DNA of 64,000 nt from Toxorhynchites rutilus septentrionalis (GCF_029784135.1 NC_073745.1:105414322-105478321), one strand, 5' to 3'. Positions 29,799 through 33,912 are shown, counted from the first letter of the stretch. Translations and numbers: made by a program. The notes: generated by a model from the letters alone, not told the origin.

Positions 29799-32318
29799 GC
29801 GGCTGCTCCGATGTTTCAAGCGGAACCGTGGCATCACTCTCCTGATGGATTCCCTTCTGGCCTAAGGTGCACAAACAGGCTCTTAGTGACATCGTTCATC
29901 AGCGCTTTCATGATAAACGAAGTTAGCTTCATCATAACAGCGACAACATGTTCCAATCGCTGTTCAATTATAACTGAGTGGGTTTACGAGCGGTGCTCGC
30001 TTATATACCGATTGGTGATTTCAATAGCCTGTTTTGAAAGCAATTTTAAGGCTATTGAAACAAGTTTTTGGATGAAAAAGTAACAAGTATATAACGCGTA
30101 GATATTTTATCTTTCGAATGAAGTGTTTATCATACCATTTCGTTCAGTTGTTTATGAGCTATTAACGTTAAAAATTTCGGTCTCCGGCGTAACGCTTTCG
30201 TTTTCGAAACTTTGATTTTACACCCCGGTATAGAAATGAAAGACGTAGTCCTACGTCAAGACTTTATTCTACAAAGATATCTCAAATAAATAGGACTACA
30301 ACATTGTCGAACTATGTTTACCTCTATCTGTAAAGATAAGAAAGTTAGATTTTTTATTTCATCGACAATTTTGGTCACCCTATTTTTGATAACATAAAAA
30401 TGAGCACTCTATTGTATGTAACAACTTTGTCGAAGACAGTTTTTGTCTAGAGAATAACTGTCGAGCTCTAAATGCTAATTTCCACTTAAATACATCTCCT
30501 GGACCATTGTGCGCATTGTGCACTGTACTCATAATAGTCACTTAAATTTCACTTTAACGTTGAAAGGTCAAATTTTTGGTTGAAATAAGTCGTATTTGAA
30601 ATGTAAAAAAAAAAATATGCTTTTAATCTGTATATAATCGAGCCCAAAATTGTATATAATCGAATCACATATAATCGAGTCCGACCTGTATAACATGCAA
30701 TTTTACCATCATTCGACTCGTTCACTTCATCAACTAAGGGGATCAAATTTGTCATTAGCTTCCTCTATACACGCTATCTACTCTGTGAATAATTCATCAT
30801 TCCTTGTGCTACATATGGTTCTCCGCTATATGATAGACACTAATTACGGTCCGCAATCCAACAGACGAGTAGTTCTCAAAGAAATCGCCACCATCGACGA
30901 TGGGATCGGACTTCCGGACTGGCAGCTGACACTATACCTTTGCCTATCGTGGTCCTTTGTGCTGCTTGTTCTCATCAGAGGTAAGCAAAAAACAGATCAC
31001 TCTCGTTCACAATCCAATCAATTTTCAATCAACTCTTTGTATTCTGACAACAGGTGTCAAAAGCGCCGGTAAGGCCTCCTACTTCCTGGCACTCTTTCCC
31101 TACGTGGTGATCACGATTCTGCTCATCCGAGCCTGCACCCTTCCGGGTGCTCTGAATGGAATCATCTATTTCCTCAAGCCCCAGTGGGACAAGATCCTGG
31201 AACCGAAGGTTTGGTACGCTGCAGTGACCCAATGTTTCTTCTCGCTGTCGATCTGCTTCGGTAACATCATCATGTACTCGTCGTATAACAAGTTCCGACA
31301 CAACGTTGCCCGGGATGCGACGATCGTGACGACGATCGACACCTTCACATCGCTGCTAGCGGGATGCACCATTTTCGGTATCCTTGGACACTTGGCCGAG
31401 CTGGTTGGAAGTGACGATGTCGGGACGGTGGTGAAGTCCGGTGCCGGGTTGGCGTTCATATCCTACCCGGAAGCGATCGCCAAGTTTGACGTTGTGCCAC
31501 AGGTATTCTCTGTACTTTTCTTCCTGATGCTGTTTGTGTTGGGCATTGGAAGCAACGTGGCAATGACTTCGTGCGTTATGACCGTCATTCGGGATCAGTT
31601 TCCAAGAGTGAAGAACTGGCAGGCAGCCACTGCCATTGCTATCTGCGGTGTTGGCTTGGGAAGCATCTACGTGACGCCGGTGAGTACTGGGTGGGTTCCA
31701 AAAATGCGATCGTTTATTTTTAACAACTGGTGCTTTTTTCAGGGAGGCCAATACATTCTCACGCTAGTGGATCACTTTGGTGCGTCGTTCATTGCATTGG
31801 TTCTCGCCATCGCCGAATTGGTTGCCCTCGGTTGGATATACGGTGTCGATCGTCTTTGCAAGGATGTGGAATTCATGCTCGGTTTCCGACCTAACCTGTA
31901 CTGGCGACTGTGCTGGCGGTGGATCACCCCGGTGCTGATGTTTGCCATCCTGATGTATAATCTGGCGACGTTGGAGCCGTTAACCTATCAGGGCTATGTG
32001 TACCCATCGATCGCCTATGGTAGGTTTAATGAATGTTTGCTAGAATATTACACATACTTAAACGTTAAACCTCCAGTTTTCGGATGGTGTATTGCGGCAT
32101 TTGGGTTGTTACAGCTGCCGATATGGGCGATTCGGGCAGTAGTCAAGCAAGACGGAAGCAGTTTATCCGAGGTATGCGAATACACTATGCCGGTACACAT
32201 TTTATAAATGAGTTCATACTTTCAGAAAATTGCCAAAGCTTTTCGGCCAACGCCATCCTGGGGACCGATCGATCCAAGTCTCCACCAAGAGTACAAAAAA
32301 TTCATCAACCAAGACTGA
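2172..32318 (+). CDS. SLC6 family sodium-coupled amino acid transporter (nutrient amino acid transporter-like), spliced
   Basis: This is a plasma-membrane sodium-neurotransmitter-symporter family protein, read from eight coding exons with one exon in two alternative versions. Joined exons give 629 residues (exon 3a) or 625 (exon 3b), the usual length for insect nutrient amino acid transporters. Twelve membrane segments are expected. Visible family features are the unwound TM1 stretch GLGNVWRFP (residues 87-95), TM3 with TYYSSLM, a Cys188/Cys196 pair in extracellular loop 2, TM6 with [11 protein letters not shown]8 with YPEAIAKF, and the C-terminal [11 protein letters not shown]. The position that is Asp in monoamine transporters (DAT Asp79) is Gly87 here, as in amino acid carriers, so the substrate is inferred to be a neutral or aromatic amino acid. 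All introns are GT-AG and all phases agree. The start ATG at 2172 has a G at -3 and an in-frame TAA at 2130. Which mosquito paralogue this is cannot be settled by eye. Confidence 0.93.
2316..2780. other. Start of SLC6 intron 1
   Basis: AT-rich intronic DNA after the donor at 2316. A short direct repeat (ATACTTATTATTAAAGAAAT, twice near 2623-2665) is the only structure seen. The intron as a whole spans 2316-8485. Confidence 0.6.
2800..3030 (+). pseudogene. ITmDD37E-like transposase remnant, catalytic N-terminal part
   Basis: The plus frame reads [14 protein letters not shown] followed by KQIPG, matching the first catalytic aspartate block of the DD37E transposase that is nearly intact at 37886-38903 (VMDDEAYVKAD, then RQLPG). 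Further on [18 protein letters not shown] continues the same family but out of register, with a stretch partly duplicated. The fragment is open for only 96 codons and lacks the rest of the enzyme. A matching C-terminal fragment lies about 1.1 kb downstream (4108-4210), so both probably come from one decayed insertion in this intron. Confidence 0.72.
3450..3671. mobile_element. hAT-type MITE, 222 bp
   Basis: The ends are inverted repeats: AGAGATGCCAGATG at the left and CATCTGGCATCCCT at the right. They are flanked by the 8-mers CACATAAT (3442-3449) and CACATACA (3672-3679), which agree at 6 of 8 positions and fit a decayed 8-bp hAT target duplication. No coding capacity. It sits between two halves of the DD37E remnant. 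Confidence 0.65.
4108..4212 (+). pseudogene. ITmDD37E-like transposase remnant, C-terminal catalytic part
   Basis: The plus frame contains [15 protein letters not shown] followed by PELRPIEKF. This is the block carrying the third catalytic residue (the E of PIE) in the DD37E family; compare VTFVPKEMNPPNASELRPIE in the element at 37.9-38.9 kb. The second aspartate block that should precede it (FWPDLASCHY in the better copy) is missing, so the enzyme is dead. Confidence 0.72.
4213..5160. other. Intronic DNA, nothing identified
   Basis: AT-rich sequence with short homopolymer runs. I see no coding, RNA or transposon-terminal signal. Confidence 0.5.
5170..5342 (+). repeat. Two tandem copies of a roughly 93-bp unit
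   Basis: The string TATTTGCAATG and the string GATGTCTCTGTTAGGGAAC each occur twice, about 93 bp apart (the latter near 5225 and 5318). Between them are C-rich runs (CCCCCGGG and CCCCCAGG). The two units differ by several substitutions, so the duplication is not recent. It is probably part of an older dispersed repeat. Confidence 0.7.
5450..6475 (-). mobile_element. Helitron-like element, 5'-truncated copy
   Basis: It starts at CTAGCTGACCCGACGAACTT, the reverse complement of the CTAG-terminated 3' end shared by all members of this family in the window. The internal string ATTCTCGTTCAAGATT is shared with the copies at 10.2, 42.3 and 53.6 kb. A block around AATTTTCCGA...TTCCTTCAGAGTTTTCCG is present twice (5988-6050 and 6301-6360), so the copy has an internal duplication. 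The TA-rich 5' terminus with CAGACAG repeats is absent. No Rep/helicase coding is seen. Confidence 0.7.
6476..8485. other. Remainder of SLC6 intron 1, nothing identified
   Basis: AT-rich unique-looking DNA. The acceptor of exon 2 (TTTCAG, 8480-8485) closes it. No open frame with recognisable content and no transposon terminus was found. Confidence 0.5.
8486..8783 (+). CDS. SLC6 exon 2 (codons 49-148; TM1 and TM2)
   Basis: It encodes the end of the N-terminal tail, the conserved [10 protein letters not shown] entry into TM1, the unwound TM1 segment [12 protein letters not shown] and the ENGGGAF motif, then TM2 and the first intracellular loop ending in APIMRG. Gly87 stands where monoamine carriers have the amine-binding Asp. 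The acceptor is TTTCAG|GTT and the donor GAGAG|GTAATT at 8784, giving phase 0 in and phase 1 out. Phase 1 matches both candidate third exons. Confidence 0.95.
8891..9131 (+). CDS. SLC6 alternative exon 3a (codons 148-228; TM3 and extracellular loop 2)
   Basis: Translation begins [17 protein letters not shown] and runs through [14 protein letters not shown] into a loop with two N-glycosylation sequons (NTT, twice), ending ELYYK. The segment is TM3 plus the start of extracellular loop 2. The acceptor is GACGAAG|GC after a C/T-rich tract, and the donor is TATAA|GTAAGT. Phase 1 in, phase 2 out, 241 nt. It is homologous to exon 3b 177 nt downstream. Residue 160 (DAT Val152, LeuT Val104 position) is Val. 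Confidence 0.9.
9132..9308. promoter_or_regulatory. 177-nt intron between the alternative exons, with TACTAAC branch-point-like motif
   Basis: A perfect TACTAAC lies at 9245-9251, 57 nt before the acceptor AG of exon 3b, followed by the pyrimidine run GCTTTTTTCTTC and then an A-rich stretch without AG up to the acceptor. The arrangement is that of an efficient distant branch point. Its role in choosing 3b over 3a is inference. Confidence 0.5.
9309..9537 (+). CDS. SLC6 alternative exon 3b (alternative TM3 and extracellular loop 2)
   Basis: Translation begins [17 protein letters not shown] and continues through [14 protein letters not shown] to SSEMYFK, aligning without gaps to exon 3a across TM3 and the Cys pair. 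The loop that follows is shorter and carries one sequon (NVT). It is 229 nt, phase 1 in and phase 2 out, exactly like 3a. It can therefore replace 3a but cannot follow it: 3a joined to 3b shifts frame and reaches a stop within the exon. Residue 160 is Leu rather than Val. Splice sites are CTAAAG|GT and TTTTAA|GTAAGT. The protein would be 625 residues. Confidence 0.9.
9538..9980. other. Start of the 21.3 kb SLC6 intron
   Basis: T-rich intronic DNA. Short repeats of the type GTTTCATCAC appear near 9709-9760. I searched for a third version of the TM3 exon here and further downstream and saw none. Confidence 0.5.
9981..11794 (-). mobile_element. Helitron-like non-autonomous element, full length, 1.8 kb
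   Basis: On the minus strand it starts TCTATATATATAAAA (11794 downward), passes a CTGTCTGTCTGT tract and ends GGGTCAGCTAG at 9981. It is flanked by A on one side and T on the other. A TC start, a CTAG end and insertion between A and T are Helitron hallmarks, and the ends resemble the Lep1-like Helitrons described in insects. Most of the interior is a minisatellite of about 143 bp units. There is no Rep/helicase coding, so it depends on another element. Confidence 0.75.
10600..11690. repeat. About 143-bp minisatellite inside the Helitron-like element
   Basis: The string CAGAAATTTGTGTTTCAT recurs about every 143 bp (near 10727, 10868, 11010, 11153, 11297, 11440 and 11581). Each unit holds a C-run, TTAGAGAG, G-run core that can fold into a GC hairpin, then GCACCCTAAAACCTC and CCAAATTTGGTT. 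Unit length is not a multiple of three, so open frames through it are coincidental. The same unit makes up most of the Helitron-like copies in the 52-64 kb region. Confidence 0.85.
11870..12150 (-). pseudogene. Decayed coding-like fragment of unknown family
   Basis: On the minus strand an 80-codon frame (12129-11887) with several cysteines and aromatic residues, containing [11 protein letters not shown] and [10 protein letters not shown], appears to continue in another frame (SDDACYPVE) after a frameshift near 11990. Codon-like quality holds across both frames, which suggests a broken gene or element rather than chance. I do not recognise the family. Confidence 0.3.
12640..13090 (+). pseudogene. 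Tc1/mariner-superfamily transposase remnant
   Basis: The plus-strand frames hold RHKLKR-like basic blocks ([12 protein letters not shown]), a [14 protein letters not shown] stretch, IFMRKRQSR and finally [16 protein letters not shown]. The last is the degenerate block before the PIE motif of Tc1-type enzymes; compare [20 protein letters not shown] at about 27.3-27.5 kb. Stops and frameshifts separate the pieces. It shares strings with the inverted sequence at 27.4-27.99 kb, so both are copies of one extinct element. Confidence 0.5.
13691..13840 (-). mobile_element. tRNA-derived SINE
   Basis: On the minus strand the 5' end GGAGGCGATCTGGCGTAGTGG contains a perfect RNA polymerase III A box (TGGCGTAGTGG), followed about 35 nt later by a B-box-like GAGTTCAATTCTC. 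After about 150 bp it ends in an A run. No cloverleaf acceptor stem closes, so it is a SINE and not a tRNA gene. Culicine Feilai-type SINEs have this architecture; the family name is an inference. Confidence 0.75.
13841..14484. other. Intronic DNA with one CCTACGTC repeat junction
   Basis: Nothing coding. The string CCTACGTCAAGCTCCCTTCA at 14281, followed by GTGACCCTAGGCCCAGACC, is shared with 18246-18290 and marks the edge of the dispersed foldback family described at 26.1 kb. Confidence 0.45.
14485..14682 (-). repeat. SINE-like repeat, copy 1 of a roughly 200-bp family
   Basis: It is nearly identical to 19419-19629: both share GGCTCATATGGCGTCA, GACGGGGCCGGGAGTTC, ACCGATTACTCGCGGTTGG and GCCCGACACG. 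Read on the minus strand it ends A-rich. The second copy has a clear target duplication (see there), which supports retroposition. No A/B boxes were found. Confidence 0.65.
14683..15158. other. Intronic DNA, nothing identified
   Basis: Two short open frames on the minus strand show no family resemblance. No transposon ends were seen. Confidence 0.45.
15159..15376. mobile_element. pogo/Tc1-type MITE, about 215 bp
   Basis: Terminal inverted repeats start TACAGGTCGGACTCGATTAT and end ATAATCGAGTTCGATCTGTA, so the ends are CAG...CTG flanked by TA. This suits the pogo branch of the Tc1/mariner superfamily. The interior is AT-rich and non-coding. A related right end lies at 30641-30692. Confidence 0.7.
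15377..15974. other. Intronic DNA with one GACGTAG junction
   Basis: GACGTAGGACTGCGTC at 15774-15789 is a variant of the 16-bp interrupted palindrome that borders the dispersed foldback family. Otherwise AT-rich without recognisable features. Confidence 0.45.
15977..17259 (-). mobile_element. Complete mariner transposon (DD34D), 1283 bp
   Basis: The ends are TTAGGCTGTCAAAAAAGTCC and its inverse at 17240-17259, both next to TA (15975-15976 and 17260-17261), the mariner target duplication. The single gene lies on the minus strand and is uninterrupted. A close relative with deletions lies 4.8 kb away (22048-23296) in the same orientation but with different flanks, so both arose by separate insertions. 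Confidence 0.92.
16034..17077 (-). CDS. mariner transposase, apparently intact, 347 aa
   Basis: A cut-and-paste transposase that binds the inverted repeats and inserts at TA. I start it at the internal Met (MEQNKEK) because mariner enzymes are about 345 residues; the open frame extends 17 codons further upstream. The N-terminal half holds two helix-turn-helix regions (RWFQRFRSG near 45-53; [13 protein letters not shown] near 96-108), then the linker motif WVPHTL at 116-121. Catalytic aspartates are D153 (TGDEKW), D245 (FHQDN) and D280 (APCDYHLF), with 34 residues between the last two, which defines DD34D. Compared with the sister copy it has a few private changes ([14 protein letters not shown]), so activity is uncertain. 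It lies inside the SLC6 intron on the opposite strand. Confidence 0.9.
   Translation of the reverse strand: MEQNKEKFPHILQYYYDKGKNASPAANKICAVYGPDTLSISTAQRWFQRFRSGVEVVEDAPRSGRPVVENCDKIDELAEKDRHSSSRSIGQELGISHQTVINHLKKLGFTKKLDVWVPHTLTQKNIFDRIDACESLLNRNKIDPFLKRMVTGDEKWVTYDNVKRKRSWSKPAEAAQTVAKPSLTARKVLLCVWWDCQGIIYYELLPYGQTLNSDLYCQQLDRLKVALMKKRPSLINRGRIVFHQDNVRPHTSLVTRRKLRELGWEVLLHPPYSPDLAPCDYHLFLSMANELGSQKLATKEACENWLSEFFANKEASFYNRGIMKLASRWEKVIEQNGAYLIKTDDCN
17262..18240. other. Intronic DNA, nothing identified
   Basis: AT-rich with no open frame or repeat terminus I can support. Confidence 0.5.
18241..18892. repeat. Dispersed repeat (foldback family), left part
   Basis: It begins GTCCTACGTCAAACTTACG, the same edge as at 14281. 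It ends in CCACTGCACAATGGTCCAGG, which is interrupted by the 312-bp insertion at 18901 and resumes at 19213 as GGTCCAGGAGATGCATTTAA. The uninterrupted version of this junction is seen inverted near 30485-30515. Confidence 0.55.
18901..19212. mobile_element. hAT-type MITE, 312 bp, with exact 8-bp target duplication
   Basis: It is flanked on both sides by GGTCCAGG (18893-18900 and 19213-19220). The inverted repeat of the empty site (CTCCTGGACCATTG) occurs in a related repeat at 30498-30511, which shows the pre-insertion state. Ends are imperfect inverted repeats (ACAAGGGTTTT and AAAACCCCT). The internal GCGGAGCACCA motifs occur in both halves and may be subterminal binding sites. No coding. Confidence 0.85.
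19419..19629 (-). mobile_element. SINE-like retroposon with 10-bp target duplication
   Basis: CGACAATGTT flanks the 211-bp insert at 19409-19418 and 19630-19639. On the minus strand the insert starts GTCCGTGTCGGGCAC and ends in an A run (a T run on the plus strand at about 19419-19426), the layout of an RNA-copied element. It is nearly identical to 14485-14682. It lacks a recognisable polymerase III promoter or tRNA, 5S or 7SL similarity by eye, so its parent RNA is unknown. Confidence 0.7.
19630..20215. repeat. Foldback repeat copy (family bordered by GACGTAG..CTACGTC)
   Basis: The left arm (ATACTTTTAGAACTTACTAA, TTCGATGCAGAACTTGTCAA) and right arm (TTGACAAATTCTGCATCGCA, AACCTCTAAAAGTCG) are inverted relatives, folding around a centre near 19960. 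The loop holds TTCTGGGGCAAAC and GTTTGTTGACGG. The same structure recurs at 21892-23730 and 26122-28713. Confidence 0.75.
20216..20985. other. Intronic repeat-derived DNA
   Basis: AT-rich. 20800-20985 (GTCTCCGACAAAGTTGTTAC, ATAGAGCGCTC) belongs to the foldback family. No coding content seen. Confidence 0.45.
20986..21891. mobile_element. 906-bp DNA transposon derivative with GGGCCCTATT ends
   Basis: The left end GGGCCCTATTCCAGAAAACG is inverted at the right end (CGTTTTCTGAAATAGGGCCC). The flanks are AAACATA and ATAGTTCG, and the empty site AAACATAGTTCG is seen inverted near 30311. The target duplication is ATA (3 bp) or CATAG (5 bp); the sequence allows both, so superfamily assignment (PIF/Harbinger-like or other) stays open. 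Subterminal GAGACGA and CTCGTCTCG repeats are dense at both ends. No transposase. A fragment of the right end recurs at 37420-37498. Confidence 0.8.
22048..23296 (-). mobile_element. mariner transposon, defective copy, 1249 bp
   Basis: It has the same TTAGGCTGTC ends as the first mariner and TA on both sides (22046-22047, 23297-23298). It inserted into a foldback repeat, which resumes after it. Confidence 0.9.
22129..23118 (-). pseudogene. mariner transposase pseudogene
   Basis: The N-terminal half is open from the MEQNKEK start through the WVPYTL linker (WVPHTL in the other copy), then two small deletions (about 25 and 8 bp, near 22694-22735) break the frame. They remove the block that carries the first catalytic aspartate (VTGDEKW in the intact copy). 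The C-terminal half resumes in another frame with HQDNAKPHT and APSDYHLF intact and ends with a frameshift. This copy cannot make an active enzyme but keeps both ends, so it could be moved by an intact relative. Confidence 0.9.
23867..24352 (-). pseudogene. Histone H2A pseudogene, unit A, with 3' stem-loop
   Basis: The minus frame reads [20 protein letters not shown] and then PVGRIH, the H2A N-terminal tail and start of the histone fold. After a 1-nt frameshift LLRKGN, a stop, then [18 protein letters not shown] continues H2A. The stop replaces the Tyr of GNYAER. The C-terminal part is unrecognisable. At 23882-23867 the minus strand has GGTTCTTTTAAGAACC, preceded by CCAAA: a 6-bp stem and 4-nt loop in the form of the replication-dependent histone mRNA 3' end. 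Keeping the 3' end and having no poly(A) points to DNA duplication rather than reverse transcription. Confidence 0.85.
24600..24832 (-). pseudogene. Duplicated 3' segment of an H2A pseudogene unit
   Basis: About 190 bp is nearly identical to 23895-24090: both share TTTCACAGTTGGAAAATTTC, CCATCCAGCTTGTGACAT and TTGCCACTCGCCACAGC. The H2A coding part is missing here. It shows that the unit was duplicated in tandem after it had diverged from a working histone gene. Confidence 0.7.
25178..25619 (-). pseudogene. Histone H2A pseudogene, unit B, with start codon and 3' stem-loops
   Basis: Minus-strand ATG at 25619 opens [20 protein letters not shown], the canonical H2A N-terminus with Arg4 changed to His. 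The fold region is scrambled by frameshifts, yet [16 protein letters not shown] and AAEVEKLL can be aligned to H2A. The stop (AGCTAG) falls at the same Tyr codon as in unit A. Downstream are GGTTTTTCTTAAAACC (25252-25237) and GGCGCTTTTCAGGGCC (25193-25178), both shaped like the histone 3' hairpin; the second is one mismatch from the classic GGCCCTTTTCAGGGCC. Confidence 0.85.
25640..26121. other. Possible 5' flank of H2A unit B, then intronic DNA
   Basis: On the minus strand the 5' side of unit B contains ACCAACCCAAGCAGCC before the ATG, like a histone leader. No clear TATA box at the expected spacing. From about 25900 the sequence is AT-rich without features. Confidence 0.4.
26749..28435. mobile_element. 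hAT-type element, 1.7 kb, non-autonomous, with 8-bp target duplication
   Basis: GTTTTTTG flanks it at 26741-26748 and 28436-28443. The ends TAAACTGACCAGACG and CATCTGGTCACTTAA are inverted repeats. The left part carries several GTCCCGCG/CGCGGGAC motifs (26763-26840) with one more GTCCCGCG near the right end, typical subterminal repeats. It contains no hAT transposase, but holds a Tc1-like remnant in its middle. Confidence 0.75.
27290..27990 (-). pseudogene. Tc1/mariner-superfamily transposase remnant
   Basis: On the minus strand [20 protein letters not shown] followed by NFWANGQ matches the last catalytic block of Tc1-type transposases (PQLRPIENFW). Upstream minus-strand pieces (DREIE-like, then a segment matching 12.9 kb) are scattered over three frames. 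It shares its layout with 12640-13090. Confidence 0.6.
28714..30235. other. Intronic DNA with a diverged tandem duplication
   Basis: The stretch GATTGAAAAATCACAAAACC followed by AAATGTATTTGGT occurs at about 29119 and again at 29610, with matching downstream sequence (TATGGATGGAAAACAT). A (TG)n microsatellite lies at 29769-29798. No coding exon was recognised. Confidence 0.5.
30236..30545. repeat. Partial foldback-family copy; carries empty sites of two insertions
   Basis: It starts GACGTAGTCCTACGTCAAGA (30242). The inverted strings CATTGTCGAACTATGTTTAC and CATCTCCTGGACCATTG are the unoccupied targets of the elements at 20986-21891 and 18901-19212. Confidence 0.7.
30600..30692. mobile_element. 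Truncated pogo-type MITE, right end
   Basis: It ends ATATAATCGAGTCCGACCTGTA, the inverse of the left end of the MITE at 15159. Three ATAATCGA repeats lie in the terminal 70 bp. The other end is missing. Confidence 0.6.
30865..30980 (+). CDS. SLC6 exon 4 (codons 228-267; TM4)
   Basis: It joins either third exon in phase 2 (AA plus A makes Lys228), continuing [19 protein letters not shown], a conserved end of extracellular loop 2, then TM4 up to LLVLIRG. The acceptor is CCAACAG|ACG after a weak pyrimidine tract; the donor is CAGAG|GTAAGC at 30981. It follows the 21 kb transposon-filled intron. Confidence 0.92.
31054..31679 (+). CDS. SLC6 exon 5 (codons 267-475; TM5 to TM9)
   Basis: The largest exon. 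It encodes [12 protein letters not shown]5, the loop [12 protein letters not shown], the TM6 region [10 protein letters not shown] (the second unwound helix of the sodium/substrate site), [11 protein letters not shown]7, TM8 with [11 protein letters not shown], and TM9. Phase 1 in; phase 0 out at CCG|GTGAGT. Codon use is GC-rich at third positions, unlike the AT-rich surroundings, as expected for a conserved expressed gene. Confidence 0.96.
31743..32019 (+). CDS. SLC6 exon 6 (codons 476-568; TM10 to TM11)
   Basis: It starts [15 protein letters not shown] and covers [12 protein letters not shown], then [16 protein letters not shown] and TM11, ending SIAY. The acceptor is TTTTTTCAG|GG, phase 0 in; phase 1 out at TATG|GTAGGT. 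The preceding intron is only 63 nt and has no stop in the reading frame. Confidence 0.95.
32077..32171 (+). CDS. SLC6 exon 7 (codons 568-599; TM12)
   Basis: It encodes [20 protein letters not shown] and the start of the cytoplasmic tail ([12 protein letters not shown]). The acceptor is CTCCAG|TT; the donor is GAG|GTATGC. The preceding intron is 57 nt, also stop-free in frame. Confidence 0.94.
32226..32318 (+). CDS. SLC6 exon 8 (codons 600-629 and stop)
   Basis: It encodes the conserved cytoplasmic C-terminus [18 protein letters not shown] and ends KKFINQD, then TGA at 32316-32318. The acceptor is CTTTCAG|AAA, phase 0. The preceding 54-nt intron does contain an in-frame stop, so retention there would truncate the tail. 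Confidence 0.93.
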   Translation, partial: KIAKAFRPTPSWGPIDPSLHQEYKKFINQD

Positions 32319-32514
32319 TGGAAATCCAATCAATGCCAAGGGTCACGCAAATAGCTGCCGGAATCCAGAAACAATTTTGAAAAATACATTTGTGTACGAC
32401 TAAGCATAACTTTATGCTGAGAAAACTGAAAGTGCTGAAAGTATTACTAGACATTTGTGATATATGTTTTTAAAACATTTACCATGAATAATTAATTTAT
32501 TATGTTTTATCAAT

Positions 32515-32520
32515 AATAAA
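32515..32520 (+). terminator. Polyadenylation signal AATAAA of the SLC6 gene
   Basis: AATAAA lies 197 nt after the stop codon, within CAATAATAAAAACG. It is the best-placed signal; the cleavage site was not determined. Confidence 0.65.
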
Positions 32521-33640
32521 AACGATGTTTATCATTTTAGTTTCTTATGTTAAAATTCGAAAAATCATTCATCCTTGCGTGGATCTTGTCCATTGGACTT
32601 TGAAAATCTGTTTGTAGAAACCTGATCGAAACTGAACGATTCTGCATCTGATTGAAAATAAAAAGTATGTGTTGTTTGTTTTACAACGAAATTTAATCAA
32701 TGAATTTGATGTACTATTGAAGCACATTTTAATTTGGTATAAATTATTTTTGCTCTTTATTTTTGCCTAAAAGTAACTCTATTTCAGTGAATTATAATGT
32801 GCCATTTGTCACAATCCCCTTTATTCCGCGCGGCGAGTGACGAGATATTGCAAAGTTTACCACTTTATTATGGAATCTACCTTACTTTTTAGCTCCTTTT
32901 TGATACCCGAGTCAATAACAAATGAGGACACGACTCCAAATTTCACCTTGTGATGAACTATAGTCACGCCATTCGCCTAGGGGAATAAGGGGGAATGTTA
33001 CGGTACAACAGTACTCATCAATGCACAATCAATGTCCGATTTTTCGAAATTAGACCATACAGAGAATGGTGTTCATATTTATTCAGCAAAATTTTTGCAA
33101 CTGAAACAAATCCTAAATTTCCCAAACGATTATTTTTGCGCGAACTTGTGTACAATTTTGTATGCTTCGTAAAATGTTTAAATTTTCCAAACATAGAGAG
33201 CGCGTCAGTTGTTGAAATTTTAACCCTGCATTTTAGGCTGATAGATCAGCACATACTCTTTCGAGTTGCTGGCAAGCCTAATAGGGTATTTGATGTTGAT
33301 TTATACAGTCGAAAATATGATCTTGGTGCGTCCACTTTTATGAATGCTCTAGTTCAGCGCGCCTGTGTCACATTACGGTTTCGCATGTTTTAAAGATTTA
33401 TGAATGCCACTGAGGGAGATCATTTCCAAGATCACATTTGAACAAACAAAAGTGAATTATTCAGAAAAAACGTTCAAGCGGCGAACACTGCCTGGAATTA
33501 GTTCCGGTGTAAACGTGTTAATTACATTTCCGCCGGAAGCAGAAAAATTATATGGCTTTATTTCCGTATGTGCTACAAAGTATGATTACTTTTAGTCGAT
33601 TTTTTAACTATTTTCTTCTTATACAACATATAAGGTTTCC
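32521..33640. other. Intergenic DNA, nothing identified
   Basis: It includes a 132-codon open frame on the plus strand (32995-33393) without domain, splice or codon-use support; I leave it uncalled. Confidence 0.5.
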
Positions 33641-33649
33641 TGTTTAATA

Positions 33650-33890
33650 ATCAAGACACTACAGTTTTTAATTATTTACTAGTTTTATTTGCCAACACAA
33701 CTTTTATTTAATCACTGATTTACAAGCCCTTTAGTGCTGCCTACCGCACTCATTGTCGCTGTCGAACTGCCTCTCTCTTCCGTGTTCTCTTCGTCTATCC
33801 AAGGTTATTCTCTCTCAAGCAGGTGTGCATCATTTACTGCTCGAATGCACTACTCAAAGTGTTATTGTACAGCGGTGGCAGGACCCTACA
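33650..33890 (-). repeat. Probable 3' LTR of a mag-like Ty3/gypsy element
   Basis: On the minus strand a purine-rich tract (TAGAGGGGGT, 33900-33891) is directly followed by TGTAGGGTCCTGCC, the usual PPT plus LTR start TG. An AATAAA lies inside (minus strand, near 33709). The outer end of the LTR cannot be fixed because the partner LTR is absent. Confidence 0.55.
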
Positions 33891-33912
33891 ACCCCCTCTA
33901 ACCTTAATAAGT

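Noticed and set aside
30957..32207. Single 416-codon reading frame as an unspliced SLC6 fragment
   Set aside because: It reads through three short introns with consensus splice sites; removing them restores the conserved SLC6 sequence and the true C-terminus.
32995..33393. 132-codon open frame downstream of the SLC6 gene
   Set aside because: AT-rich composition, no domain, no splice or promoter support; probably chance.
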